Assembly (NCBI GenBank): GCA_017551675.1
Contig: JAFZLC010000016.1
Coordinates: 17,579-81,578 of the forward strand
Source: Paludibacteraceae bacterium
GTDB taxonomy: Bacteria; Bacteroidota; Bacteroidia; Bacteroidales; Paludibacteraceae
Length of the DNA stretch: 64,000 nucleotides
Direction of reading: 5' to 3'
The notes under the pieces were generated by a model. It did no database searches and was not told the DNA's origin. It saw nothing but the letters and a program-made list of their open reading frames with translations. The position numbers were made by a program, and so were the translations under genes. This document shows positions 47,383 to 56,937 of the stretch, in pieces. Within the stretch, counting starts at the first letter, position 1. Each line of letters starts with the position of its first letter.

Positions 47383-48909
47383 ATGTCAAACAATAAACGT
47401 ATTGCCAAAAATACATTATTCCTATATTTCAGGATGTTCCTGATTATGGGAGTTTCACTTTATATCTCCCGTGTTGTATTGGAAACGCTTGGGGTTGATG
47501 ATTTTGGAATTTATAATGTTGTTGGAGGTATCGTTACAATGTTTTCATTTATCAATAGCTCATTGGGTTCAGCAACTTCCCGCTATATAACGTTTGAGTT
47601 AGGGAAAAAAGATTATTCAAAATTAAATCAAATATTTAATGTTGCGTTTGTCGTCCATGTTTTTATAGCTGTTGTCATTGTCATACTTGCTGAAACTGTA
47701 GGCCTTTGGTTTTTTTATGAGAAAATGGTTATTCCAGATGACAGGCTTTCGGCAGCATTTTGGGTTTATCAAATTTCTATTCTTACATCTTTTTTCTCAA
47801 TGACTCAAGTTCCATACAATGCGGTTATCATTGCGCGTGAGAATATGAAAGTCTATGCATACGTTGGAATTTTTGAAGTATTGGCAAAACTCCTTATTGT
47901 GTATATGATTAAGTTTTCACCAATTGATGCTTTAATTTATTATGCAATGTTGCTTTGTGTACTTCAAATATCCATATTACTTTATTATCGCTATTTCTGT
48001 TCAAGCAGGTATCAAGAAAGTCATTTGAAAATTTGTAAAGACAAGACATTATATAAAAGCATTTTTACATATGCCGCTTCCGATATGATAGGATCAGTTT
48101 CTGTTATGGCACAAGGACAGGGGTTGAATATGTTGCTTAACGTTTATTTTGGTACAGCAGTGAACGCTGCGCGTGCAATAGCATATCAGGTACAAGGTGC
48201 TGTAACTCAGTTTTCCAACAATTTTATGACTGCCGTTCGTCCACAGATTATTAAGTCATACGCACAAGGTGATATGGATGATATGTGGCGTTTGGTGGTA
48301 CAGAGTAGTTGTTTTTCGTTTTATTTGATGTTTCTGATATGTTTGCCTATAATGTTGGAAACAGACACTATATTATCATTATGGCTAGGTGAATATCCTG
48401 AACATTCGGTGTCATTTTTGAAACTTGTATTGGTCTTGTGCCTTATACAAACAGTAAAAACACCACGTGTGACAATCTTTCATGCTATGGCAAAAGTTTT
48501 TTGGTCAAATATTACAGTAGGAATAGTTCTGTGTATGGTTTTTCCCTTGGCATATTTGTTTTTGCGTCTTGGCTATTCTCCCGAAAGCGTTTTCTGGGCA
48601 GCAAATATAACAATGGTGTTATCGGAATTTGTTAGTGTTTTTGTTCTTCGGCATTTTATAGATTTCTCAATTTGTAATTATTTCTTACAAGTACATGGTA
48701 GGTGCATTTTAGTTACAATAGTAGCGTCAATAGTTCCGTATTTTGTCTTTGACAAATTTATGGAACCTGGCTTGATTAGATTAGCAATGACATGTATGAT
48801 TTCATTTGTCTCTGTTGGCTTGGTAAGTTTATTTTTGGGCATGGACGCTCAATTAAGACACAAACTGATGGAAATGGTTTATTCAAAGATAGGGACTAAG
48901 CATGACTGA
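47383..48909 (+). CDS. Wzx-like polysaccharide flippase
   Basis: 508 residues from ATG 47383; an earlier in-frame TTG would extend into the upstream gene. It has about 12-14 hydrophobic helices of the MATE/MOP polysaccharide transporter family, with RIAKNTLFLYFRMFLIMGVS and TLGVDDFGIYNVVGG at the start and SSLGSATSRYITFELGK in the first loop. It would move the lipid-linked repeat unit across the inner membrane for polymerisation. A truncated older copy lies at 45304. The next gene overlaps its last 8 bases. Confidence 0.92.
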   Translation: MSNNKRIAKNTLFLYFRMFLIMGVSLYISRVVLETLGVDDFGIYNVVGGIVTMFSFINSSLGSATSRYITFELGKKDYSKLNQIFNVAFVVHVFIAVVIVILAETVGLWFFYEKMVIPDDRLSAAFWVYQISILTSFFSMTQVPYNAVIIARENMKVYAYVGIFEVLAKLLIVYMIKFSPIDALIYYAMLLCVLQISILLYYRYFCSSRYQESHLKICKDKTLYKSIFTYAASDMIGSVSVMAQGQGLNMLLNVYFGTAVNAARAIAYQVQGAVTQFSNNFMTAVRPQIIKSYAQGDMDDMWRLVVQSSCFSFYLMFLICLPIMLETDTILSLWLGEYPEHSVSFLKLVLVLCLIQTVKTPRVTIFHAMAKVFWSNITVGIVLCMVFPLAYLFLRLGYSPESVFWAANITMVLSEFVSVFVLRHFIDFSICNYFLQVHGRCILVTIVASIVPYFVFDKFMEPGLIRLAMTCMISFVSVGLVSLFLGMDAQLRHKLMEMVYSKIGTKHD

Positions 48910-49825
48910 ATTTTTAAAATTATCCAATGGAGTTGAAATTCCTCATGTAGGATTGGGCACGTATCCAATGAAAGGTGAGGAATTGTGCCATGCCGTTATA
49001 AATGCATATAATGCGGGTTATCGCCTTATTGACACAGCCGACAATTATTATAACGAATCTGATTTGGGAAACAGCCTTCAAATATTGTATGCAAAAACTG
49101 ATGCACAAAGAAAAGACTTGTTTCTTGTATCAAAAGTCAGTGATGAATTGTATCCTACAAACTCTATTGGCGGAGGACAAAACAAAGGAAAGTTTTTTTG
49201 GAAAAATTCTCCAATCATGCAGCAAGACAATGCTGTTCAGAATATTGTAAGAAAAAAAATAGAAGATACACTGAATTTCCTGAAAACGGACTATCTTGAT
49301 TTATATCTTATGCACTGGCCATATCCAGATTTCTTTTCTGAGATATGGTATGAAATGGAACAATTATATAAGGAAGGTTTGGTGCGGGCTATAGGAGTGT
49401 GTAATTGTAGAGAGCGTCATTTTGACAAGTTAAAGCAAACTTGCGAGATTTTGCCAATGGTAAATCAGTTTGAAACTTCTCCTATAAATACGAGAGAAAA
49501 CACAGTTAAGTATTGTAATGAAAATGGTATTAAGGTAATGGTTTATTCGCCTTTGATGTCATTGAAACGCATAGAGAAAAGAGAATACCAAGAGTATTTG
49601 AAGATACTTTCTCAAAAATATAAGAAGAATACGGCTCAGATAGTGCTTCGATTTGATATTCAAAGAGGTTTGATACCAATTCCAAAATCATCTCATCAAG
49701 AACGTTTGATGACCAATATTTCGGTCTTTGATTTTGTCCTTGATAGTTCTGAAATGGATATGTTATATGGCTTTAATGAAAATTACCAATATCTTCCAGA
49801 ATCAAAAAGTTGTCCGGGTTTATAA
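48902..49825 (+). CDS. Aldo/keto reductase family protein
   Basis: 307 residues. The catalytic residues match D44, Y49, K78 and H138 (in LIDTADNYYNESDLG, LVSKVSD and YLMHWPYPD). The barrel ends with IPKSSHQERLMTN, the usual NADPH-binding part. Its role in this locus may be reduction of a keto-sugar intermediate or of an aldehyde precursor, but no substrate can be named. It overlaps the flippase gene by 8 bases and is followed by a gene starting 9 bases after its stop. Confidence 0.88.
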   Translation: MTEFLKLSNGVEIPHVGLGTYPMKGEELCHAVINAYNAGYRLIDTADNYYNESDLGNSLQILYAKTDAQRKDLFLVSKVSDELYPTNSIGGGQNKGKFFWKNSPIMQQDNAVQNIVRKKIEDTLNFLKTDYLDLYLMHWPYPDFFSEIWYEMEQLYKEGLVRAIGVCNCRERHFDKLKQTCEILPMVNQFETSPINTRENTVKYCNENGIKVMVYSPLMSLKRIEKREYQEYLKILSQKYKKNTAQIVLRFDIQRGLIPIPKSSHQERLMTNISVFDFVLDSSEMDMLYGFNENYQYLPESKSCPGL

Positions 49826-49833
49826 GCAATAAG

Positions 49834-50733
49834 ATGAGAAATTATTTTATTAGGTTTTGTAACAAAATAGTAAGACATACCAATTGGTATAACAATATAT
49901 ATTGGGGAGGTGTCTCGAAGTTTTGGAGGCAAAATACTTTTGGATTAGATGTTGTTAATTTGGGTAGCGGACCAGCCTTATATTCATTTAATTATGAGGA
50001 GAATAAGAAATGTGCAAATTGGGCTTTATGGCCTCAATCATTAGTCCATGATTACAATATTTTACGCAATTATTTTTCTTATATTAAAGAAGGCGGTTAT
50101 GTTTTGATTGTTATCTCTCCATTTTCGTGTTTGAAAAAAATTTATGACCAAAAACATAACTTCAAGTATTACACTTTTTTGCATCCTGCAACGATACAAA
50201 ATTTTGATGACAAGGAACGGACTCGAGCTTTAATGATAAAAGCGAATCCATTTGGACAAATGCCCGTCTATTGTGTAAAACAGACAATAAAAGAAGTGTT
50301 ACGAAAAATAAAAAAGATGCTATTTCCACCGAAAAAAGACATTCAAAAGTCGGCGGATGCGATGATGTCTGGGTGGTTGAAACAATTTGAAATATCGGAT
50401 TTAAGCGCACCCTTGTCGGAAAAACATTTGACAGAGCAAGAAAGTCGTAAGAAAACTCTAATCGAAATGGTGAATTTCTGCAAGGAACGAGCATTGAAAC
50501 CGGTAATTGTAATTCCACCTATGCACCATTCATTGAGTTTAATGTTTCCACCTGAGTTTAAGACGAATTATATTGATGCATTTCTTAGTGGAATAGATGT
50601 CCCTGTGCTTAATTATATGAATGAAGTTCTAATGGATAAAGAAGAGTATTATCAAAGTGCATTGTTTCTTAATGAACAGGGAGCAAGGGTGTTTACAAAA
50701 CGAGTGTTAAAGGATATTGGTATATATGTATGA
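49834..50733 (+). CDS. SGNH-like protein of the polysaccharide locus
   Basis: 299 residues from ATG 49834; an earlier in-frame start at 49810 would overlap the reductase. The segment VVNLGSGPALYSFNY near residue 45 resembles block I of SGNH hydrolases with the GxS context, and ALFLNEQGARVFTKRVL near the end resembles block V, but the usual Asp and His of block V are not evident. No signal peptide is seen. It may be a sugar O-acyl esterase or an inactive relative. Similar proteins occur in capsule loci. Confidence 0.6.
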   Translation: MRNYFIRFCNKIVRHTNWYNNIYWGGVSKFWRQNTFGLDVVNLGSGPALYSFNYEENKKCANWALWPQSLVHDYNILRNYFSYIKEGGYVLIVISPFSCLKKIYDQKHNFKYYTFLHPATIQNFDDKERTRALMIKANPFGQMPVYCVKQTIKEVLRKIKKMLFPPKKDIQKSADAMMSGWLKQFEISDLSAPLSEKHLTEQESRKKTLIEMVNFCKERALKPVIVIPPMHHSLSLMFPPEFKTNYIDAFLSGIDVPVLNYMNEVLMDKEEYYQSALFLNEQGARVFTKRVLKDIGIYV

Positions 50734-51060
50734 TTGGTAAGGCAGTGGTACTCCTTGCCAAATCAGGTGCAAACATCGCACATTAGAAAAAATACAAAAT
50801 ATTTTGTAGATAAGTACATCACTCCTATTTCGCTCCTCATTATCTCTCCTTCACAACTGAAGGCATATTGTGATTCAGAAAAATTTGACGCTTATATCGT
50901 TGGTTCTGACCAAGTATGGAGGCCAATATATTCGCCTAAAATTACAAATTTCTTCCTTGATTTCACAGCTAATCAAGAAGTGAAAAGAATTGCTTATGCG
51001 GCCTCTTTCGGAACCGATCAATGGGAGTTCTCTGCCACTGATACAAAAAAATGTGCCAAA
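50734..51060 (+). pseudogene. Fragment of a polysaccharide pyruvyl transferase
   Basis: The frame contains FVDKYITPISLLIISPSQLK and IVGSDQVWRPIYSPKITNFF, then KRIAYAASFGTDQW. These match the intact pyruvyltransferase at 51539 (FADKYISPKS, IVGSDQIWRPDYVPNIEEFY, RRIAYAASFGSD). Both ends are missing: no initiator methionine in context, and the match stops near 51055, where another gene fragment begins. It is a scar of a lost gene of the same family. Confidence 0.85.
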
Positions 51061-51403
51061 CTTGCTATTTGGAGATGAGGCCAACAGCTATATGGCTGCA
51101 GCTGGTCACTTCGGCAATAAATCGCCCGAATTAGTGAAACATTTTGTGCAGCACTTAGGATTTACATATTTGTCGGCGACAAATAAGGAGGAATATCTTG
51201 CCGCAGTGGTAGAATTCACCCGTCCTGAAATCGGCGAAAAGCCAATTGTATTTGAAATCTTCACAAACCATGAGGATGAAAATAAGTCACTCTCTCTGAT
51301 GTGCAACATCGAAAAGGACGATACTATAACTGCCAAAAAACTTGTTAAAGGCATTTTGGGGGACAAAGGTGTCGATGCGGTGAAAAAGGTGTTAGGAAGA
51401 TAA
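51058..51403 (+). pseudogene. 3' fragment of a thiamine-pyrophosphate enzyme (MenD-like)
   Basis: In the frame ending TAA at 51401-51403 the product reads NLLFGDEANSYMAAAGHFGN, then KSPELVKHFVQHLGFTYLSA and a short helical end KKVLGR. This matches the C-terminal domain of thiamine-pyrophosphate-dependent synthases of the MenD/acetolactate group that occur in polysaccharide loci. Everything before the last 115 residues is absent, and the join with the pyruvyltransferase fragment lies near 51058. No function can remain. Confidence 0.75.
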
Positions 51404-51538
51404 CCTTTGATGGGGACAGAGATGTTAATATGAACTTACATTGGAAAATCATGGGAGTTGTCTTACTTGTATGAAGGAAAAACATTGGAGAAGATTTAAA
51501 TTTAAGAACACTCTAATGGAGGTGTATTTGTGCCAATT

Positions 51539-52663
51539 ATGAGAATAGGAGTACTGACATTGCCTTTTAATAATAATTATGGGGGCATCCTTCAAGCTTA
51601 TGCCCTTATGACTATCTTAAAACGTGATGGACATGATGTGGAATTAATTTATCGAAGACACAATAAATTATCGAATGTCCATATATTAAAATCATTGTTA
51701 AAAAATGTTTTAAAATTATTGATTGGCAAAAAAATAAAACATATAATTCCAAATCATGAGAAAGAATTGCAAAGGAAAGGCAAATTAATGTCATATTTTG
51801 CAGATAAATATATTTCTCCAAAATCATCTCCTTTGTTTTCAACAAAAGAGCTGTCACGTTATGTTAAAGGAAGATTTGAAATTATTATAGTAGGTAGTGA
51901 TCAAATATGGAGGCCAGATTATGTCCCAAATATAGAAGAATTCTATTTGACGTTTCTCGATGATGCAAGTGTTCGAAGGATAGCCTATGCTGCATCTTTT
52001 GGTTCTGACGCTCCGAAGTATACTCCTCAAGAAAAAGAATCGTGTGGAAAATCTTTGTCGAAATTTAACTTGGTAACAGTAAGGGAACAAAGTGGCATTG
52101 AAATTATTCGTCGTTTTGGTTGGAAATGTTATGATCCAAAAGTTGTTCTTGACCCTACATTGTTGTTGAAAAAAGAGGATTATTGTTTGTTGATTCAGGA
52201 TCAGCCATACAATACTACAAGAAAACTGTTTTGTTACCTATTAGATGATTCTAGTGCAACTCAAAGGACTGTGGAGATTGTAGCATCCCAATCGGGTGAA
52301 AAACCGTATTATATAATAGATGTAACAAAATGGAAAGGCTCTGATTATGTAATGCCTCCCATTGAAGATTGGATAAGCGGCATTCGAGATGCGGAACTTG
52401 TTGTGACTGATTCTTTTCATGGGATGGTATTTAGTATTATATTCAATAAACCTTTCCTTGTTTGTGTGAATGAGGATCGTGGTGCAACACGGATAAAGTC
52501 ATTGTTAGATATGTTAGAATTAAGTTGTAGAATGGTGTCAACGTATGATGAAAAAAAAATAGATAAACTATTAAACAGTCCTATAAATTGGAATGTGGTG
52601 AATGAAAAAATTGATTTTTATAGAGAAGAAAGTCTTATGTTATTGAAATCGCAATTGAAATAG
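51539..52663 (+). CDS. Polysaccharide pyruvyl transferase family protein
   Basis: 374 residues from ATG 51539 (a GTG at 51530 is the alternative). Family motifs include GVLTLPFNNNYGGILQAYAL at the start, IVGSDQIWRPDYVPN in the middle and ELVVTDSFHGMVFSIIF near the end. Members add a pyruvate ketal to a sugar of an exopolysaccharide, or in a related group carry out sugar transfer. Its start overlaps by ATGA a short open stretch (51429-51542) that could be the tail of a deleted gene. The next glycosyltransferase begins 2 bases after the stop. Confidence 0.9.
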   Translation: MRIGVLTLPFNNNYGGILQAYALMTILKRDGHDVELIYRRHNKLSNVHILKSLLKNVLKLLIGKKIKHIIPNHEKELQRKGKLMSYFADKYISPKSSPLFSTKELSRYVKGRFEIIIVGSDQIWRPDYVPNIEEFYLTFLDDASVRRIAYAASFGSDAPKYTPQEKESCGKSLSKFNLVTVREQSGIEIIRRFGWKCYDPKVVLDPTLLLKKEDYCLLIQDQPYNTTRKLFCYLLDDSSATQRTVEIVASQSGEKPYYIIDVTKWKGSDYVMPPIEDWISGIRDAELVVTDSFHGMVFSIIFNKPFLVCVNEDRGATRIKSLLDMLELSCRMVSTYDEKKIDKLLNSPINWNVVNEKIDFYREESLMLLKSQLK

Positions 52664-52665
52664 AC

Positions 52666-53688
52666 ATGAATAAACTCGTATTTATAGGATTTGCTTTCCA
52701 ACATCATAAAGGAACACATGCTGGTTATCATCACATTAAAGAATATGTGAATTATGATTATATAGTAGATTGCCAGTCGTTTATAGAAAAGTGTAACAGA
52801 CCTTCTAAAAATATAATTAACCATGTGTGGCGTTATATGATGTTTCTTTTGACTGGGTTCCCTTGTTTTCCAATTTATTTTATAAAACTTTTAAAAATAA
52901 ATTATTCTGAGGATAATGTTGTGTTTCATTTCATCTATGGGGAAAATTTATATACTCCATTGTTGAAAGTTTTTTTACGCAAAAGAAATAAAATTGTATG
53001 TACCTTTCATCAGCCATTCGAATGGTTTGATAATAGAATTAAATGGCGCAAAAGATTGAATAAAATTGACAAGGTGATTTTAATGAGTGATAAGGAGATA
53101 TGTCAATTTGAAAGTTTGGTGGGGAAGGATAAAGTGTACTACATTCCTCACGGAATATGTACTGATTTTTATAAACTCAACGATAAAAGAGATGCTGAAG
53201 AACCTGTTTTGTTGACGGTTGGAAATTGGTTAAGAGACTATAAAATAGCTAATGAAGTATACAAAAAGGTCTTATGTTATTTCCCGAAATTGAAGATATA
53301 TGTTGTCGCAGCGCCTAAAAGCACAGAACCTATAGAATGCAATGAAAGAATAATTTGTTTGTCTGGTATTAGCGATGAAGAGTTGCGACAACTATATTGG
53401 AGTTGTAATGTGCTATATTTGCCACTTGTCCGTTATACTGCAAATAATGCTTTGTTGGAAGCAGGAGCAAGTGGCTGTAATATTGTAATTGCATCGGATT
53501 CCACAGACAATAGTTATATTCCATCCGAATATATTCAAGAGGTTGGACTGAACGTGGATGACTCTGTAAATGCTATTATACGATGTATGACAAATGATAA
53601 AAATAATCAGTTGGCTCTTTATGTAGACGCAAATTTCTCATGGAATGTTGTTGGGAGAAATGCGGAATGTGTATTAAGAACCACATAA
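52666..53688 (+). CDS. Glycosyltransferase, GT4-like
   Basis: 340 residues. The C-terminal Rossmann domain has VLLTVGNWLRDYKIANEVY (start of the nucleotide-binding half), and NALLEAGASGCNIVIASDSTD, the usual E-x7-E-type region. The N-terminal half is diverged. It is a cytoplasmic transferase adding one sugar to the lipid-linked unit; donor and acceptor cannot be predicted. It starts 2 bases after the pyruvyltransferase and ends 24 bases before the next transferase. Confidence 0.85.
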   Translation: MNKLVFIGFAFQHHKGTHAGYHHIKEYVNYDYIVDCQSFIEKCNRPSKNIINHVWRYMMFLLTGFPCFPIYFIKLLKINYSEDNVVFHFIYGENLYTPLLKVFLRKRNKIVCTFHQPFEWFDNRIKWRKRLNKIDKVILMSDKEICQFESLVGKDKVYYIPHGICTDFYKLNDKRDAEEPVLLTVGNWLRDYKIANEVYKKVLCYFPKLKIYVVAAPKSTEPIECNERIICLSGISDEELRQLYWSCNVLYLPLVRYTANNALLEAGASGCNIVIASDSTDNSYIPSEYIQEVGLNVDDSVNAIIRCMTNDKNNQLALYVDANFSWNVVGRNAECVLRTT

Positions 53689-53712
53689 TATCATTTTTTG
53701 ACATAAAATCCA

Positions 53713-54954
53713 ATGCGTGTTCTATGGTTAACTAATTCTCCATCAGGCTATTTACAGGGTGCTAATGCCTATAATGGTGGAGGTTGGATTTTTTCTGCAG
53801 AAGAAGAAATCAAAAAACAAAACGAAATAGAGTTGGCTGTCAGTTTTTTATTGGACAACCAACCCCAAAAAGTTGAAAGGGGAGGGGTGTGCTATTATCC
53901 GTTGAAATCGGGAAAAAGTAATAATATTATCTCAAAAATTGTACGACTATTTCAATTCGAAAAACATCAGACATCAAAACTTTTGCAACTACAAAAAGTT
54001 GTTGATGATTTTCGACCTGATATTATTCATATTTTTGGTTCAGAACAATTTTGGGGATTAATAGCAAAATATGTTCATGTGCCTATTGTGCTTCATATTC
54101 AAGGTGTTTTGAATCCTTATTTGAATGCGTTCCTTATTCCTGGGGTTTCTTCGAAAGATTATCTGTTCCAAAGTTTGAGTCCTCGATGTCTCTATTCGAA
54201 TTTCATATCATTTTTTTTCTTTAAGAGATTTGCAAAAAGAGAACTTGAAATAACGAAAGATATAAAGTATTACATTGGACGAACTGAATGGGATAGAAGA
54301 ATTATGAATGTTCTTCATCCAGGGTGTAAATACTTTTATGGTAGCGAAATTTTACGTAAAGAGTTTTATGAAGATAAAACACGAATAATTACAGATACCA
54401 AACCGATCATAGTAACAACCATTAGTAATTCTCTATACAAGGGGTTTGATTTGGTTTTGAAAACAGCGAAGTTATTGGTGGAAAATCTAAAATTGGATTT
54501 TGAATGGAGAATTTTCGGAAATATTAATCCTCGCTTTGTCGAACGTTTAACAGGCATAGAGACGAAGGCGGTCAATGTAAAACTTTGTGGAGTTGCATCT
54601 GCATCTATGTTGAGGGATGAATTGTTGAAAGCATCCGTATATGTTCATACGTCATATATTGATAATAGTCCCAATTCTGTTTGCGAAGCGCAAATAATGG
54701 GGTTGCCTACTATTGTTACACATGTGGGTGGAACATATTCCTTGATAGAGGAAGGTGTTACTGGCTTTTCTGTTCCTGCAAATGATCCATATCAAATGGC
54801 ATATCTGATTGATAAGTTGATAAAAGACAACGCTTTGAACAAAAAAATCGGTGAAAATACACGTACAGTAGCATTGAGAAGACATGATAAAGCTCAGATT
54901 ATAAATTCTCTAATAGAGACATACAAAAATATTATTAAGGATTGTACCAAATGA
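53713..54954 (+). CDS. Glycosyltransferase family 4
   Basis: 413 residues. GT4 features are the N-terminal LWLTNSPSGYLQGANAYNGG, the acceptor-side FRPDIIHIFGSEQFWG, the start of the donor domain TKPIIVTTISNSLYKGFDLV, and PNSVCEAQIMGLPTIVTHVG with EEGVTGFSVP. The last four bases overlap the ATG of the acetyltransferase gene (ATGA), so the two are translated together. Confidence 0.9.
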   Translation: MRVLWLTNSPSGYLQGANAYNGGGWIFSAEEEIKKQNEIELAVSFLLDNQPQKVERGGVCYYPLKSGKSNNIISKIVRLFQFEKHQTSKLLQLQKVVDDFRPDIIHIFGSEQFWGLIAKYVHVPIVLHIQGVLNPYLNAFLIPGVSSKDYLFQSLSPRCLYSNFISFFFFKRFAKRELEITKDIKYYIGRTEWDRRIMNVLHPGCKYFYGSEILRKEFYEDKTRIITDTKPIIVTTISNSLYKGFDLVLKTAKLLVENLKLDFEWRIFGNINPRFVERLTGIETKAVNVKLCGVASASMLRDELLKASVYVHTSYIDNSPNSVCEAQIMGLPTIVTHVGGTYSLIEEGVTGFSVPANDPYQMAYLIDKLIKDNALNKKIGENTRTVALRRHDKAQIINSLIETYKNIIKDCTK

Positions 54955-55586
54955 ATACATTTTTCTATAGATTTTTTCGTATAATACCAAAACTTCGCAC
55001 AATCTTCTTCTGCAATTGGAACAAATTGTATTTCAAGTTGATTGGCATTAAGTTCGGTAAGAATTTGCAAGTCTTTGACAAAATATATGTGATAGGGCAT
55101 GGAAAAATCAGAATCGGTGACAATTTTTTGTTCACATCAGGTGATGGCTTGAATCCTCTTGCACGTAATATTAGGGGGCAGATGTTTGTTCCTAATGAAA
55201 ACTCGAGAATTGTTATTGGTGATAATGTAGGAATTTCTTCATGTAGCCTCAGAGCTGGGCTAAGTATTACTATTGGCAATAATGTTAATATCGGTGCCGA
55301 TTGCCTTATTATTGATACTGATGCCCATCCTCACGATTATATGAAACGACGTAGGGGGTATGCAAAACAAATTGGAATTGAGAATTATTTGAAAGAAATA
55401 CCGTCAGCACCAATTGTCATCGAAGATGATGTATGGATAGGTGCAAGGTGTCAGATTTTGAAAGGTGTGCATATTGGCGCAAGGTCGATAATTGCAGCGG
55501 GAAGCATTGTTACAAAGGATATTCCAGAGGATTGTATTGCAGGAGGTGTCCCTTGTAAGATGATAAAGAGTTTGAAATCAGAGTAG
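54951..55586 (+). CDS. Hexapeptide-repeat O-acetyltransferase
   Basis: 211 residues from ATG 54951, which overlaps the previous stop. It is a left-handed beta-helix of the Maa/NodL/serine-acetyltransferase type: ITIGNNVNIGADCLIIDTDA with the catalytic-like HPHD sequence region (DAHPHDYM), then VWIGARCQILKGVHIGARSI and the C-terminal GGVPCKMIKSL. It probably acetylates a hydroxyl or amino group of a sugar. About 145 bases of AT-rich DNA separate it from the polymerase gene. Confidence 0.88.
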   Translation: MNTFFYRFFRIIPKLRTIFFCNWNKLYFKLIGIKFGKNLQVFDKIYVIGHGKIRIGDNFLFTSGDGLNPLARNIRGQMFVPNENSRIVIGDNVGISSCSLRAGLSITIGNNVNIGADCLIIDTDAHPHDYMKRRRGYAKQIGIENYLKEIPSAPIVIEDDVWIGARCQILKGVHIGARSIIAAGSIVTKDIPEDCIAGGVPCKMIKSLKSE

Positions 55587-55731
55587 ATGAAAATGAAAAC
55601 ATCAAAGTGTGACACAAATCGTCTTTTCCTTATTATATAAAAAAAGAAGGGAAAAAATTTTTGCCAATTAGTAACTAAAATACAAAGAGTATTTTTGCTT
55701 AGTGAATACGGAGGAAAATTAAAAATTCATT

Positions 55732-56937
55732 TTGAAAGTGAATAGCAGTTCGATAAAATATGTTATTTGGACATTGGCATTTTCGTCATTGTTGTTGGTT
55801 TGCTTTGGGCGTTATACAACTGCTCCAGGAATTGTAAAAGTGATATGCGGTGTCTCGTTATGGTTGTGTGTATTTATGTTCCCATATAAATACATCAAGC
55901 ATAATGATTTTGGCAGAATTGCTAATATAACATTGCGTTTTATTTTTATACTAACAGTTGTTGCTGTGATTCGTTCTGTATTTGACGATTCGGGTGTTGT
56001 TATAGGAAATAAATGGATGTCATTGTTTGGTAATCCAGATTGTGCATTTATGTTGTTGACACCTTGTTTTGCTTTTCTTGGGACAGATGAGAAATCTCTT
56101 TCAGAAATGAAAAAAATCCTTTTCCTGTATTTGGTTCTTGGTTCATTGCTCATATTGGCTGATCGATATGTTACACATGGTGTTTTATGGATATCTGTGG
56201 CATTCTTTCCTTATGTTAATAAAAAATATAAATTTCTAATTTTCATTTCGTTGTTTGTGGCTATTTACCGCTCATTTTATGATGATGAAACATCTCGAAC
56301 GACAATAATAGTATTGGCATTTTCATTGGCAAGTTATCTCTTGGCATATGTGTATAAAGGGAAAACGTTACTTTTTATTTTTTGTGCTACTACAATAATT
56401 CTCCCAACTATATACGTGTGTTTTACATTGACAAATGATGATTATTCTATTTTTAACGTGATCTTGTCTTTAGTTTTAGAGAAAACAGGAGATGCGACAT
56501 TGGCAACGGATACAAGAACCTTCCTTTTCTGGGAAATGGCTACAGACTTAACGAATAATGATGCTTGGATTTTAGGTAAAGGAGCTTATTCTCACTATTT
56601 CTCTCATTATTTCTTGAAATCTGAAGGTGACCATTTTAATCGTATTAATTGTGAAGTTACTTTACTACAGTTTTTGTTGAGAAGCGGAGTAATATATGTG
56701 ATAACGTATTATTCATTGCTTATTTATATAATTCACAAATCATTAACAAAATCGAGAAATCGATTCTTGTTATCTGTGGCAGTTATGGCTTCTGGGTGGT
56801 TTTTTGTGTCATGTATGAGTAGTGTGAATGGATGCGATTTTAAACACCTAGGATTTTTCTTGCTACTTGGATGTTGCTTGTCTCCCTTTTGGTTGGAAAA
56901 GTCAGATGATGAAATAAAAGAAATTATGGAATCATGA
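55732..56937 (+). CDS. Wzy-like polysaccharide polymerase
   Basis: 401 residues with about ten hydrophobic helices and a larger periplasmic loop (WEMATDLTNNDAWILGKGAY followed by SHYFSHYFLKSEGDHFN), the layout of O-antigen/capsule polymerases. Sequence conservation in such proteins is low, so the call rests on topology and context. TTG at 55732 is the likely start, with GTG at 55738 as alternative. Together with the flippase at 47383 it points to the Wzx/Wzy pathway. Confidence 0.78.
   Translation: MKVNSSSIKYVIWTLAFSSLLLVCFGRYTTAPGIVKVICGVSLWLCVFMFPYKYIKHNDFGRIANITLRFIFILTVVAVIRSVFDDSGVVIGNKWMSLFGNPDCAFMLLTPCFAFLGTDEKSLSEMKKILFLYLVLGSLLILADRYVTHGVLWISVAFFPYVNKKYKFLIFISLFVAIYRSFYDDETSRTTIIVLAFSLASYLLAYVYKGKTLLFIFCATTIILPTIYVCFTLTNDDYSIFNVILSLVLEKTGDATLATDTRTFLFWEMATDLTNNDAWILGKGAYSHYFSHYFLKSEGDHFNRINCEVTLLQFLLRSGVIYVITYYSLLIYIIHKSLTKSRNRFLLSVAVMASGWFFVSCMSSVNGCDFKHLGFFLLLGCCLSPFWLEKSDDEIKEIMES

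Noticed and set aside
51429..51542. A short open stretch ending in ATGA overlap with the pyruvyltransferase gene (37 codons)
   Set aside because: It has no family match by eye and no start with promoter; it may be the tail of a deleted gene, but this cannot be supported.
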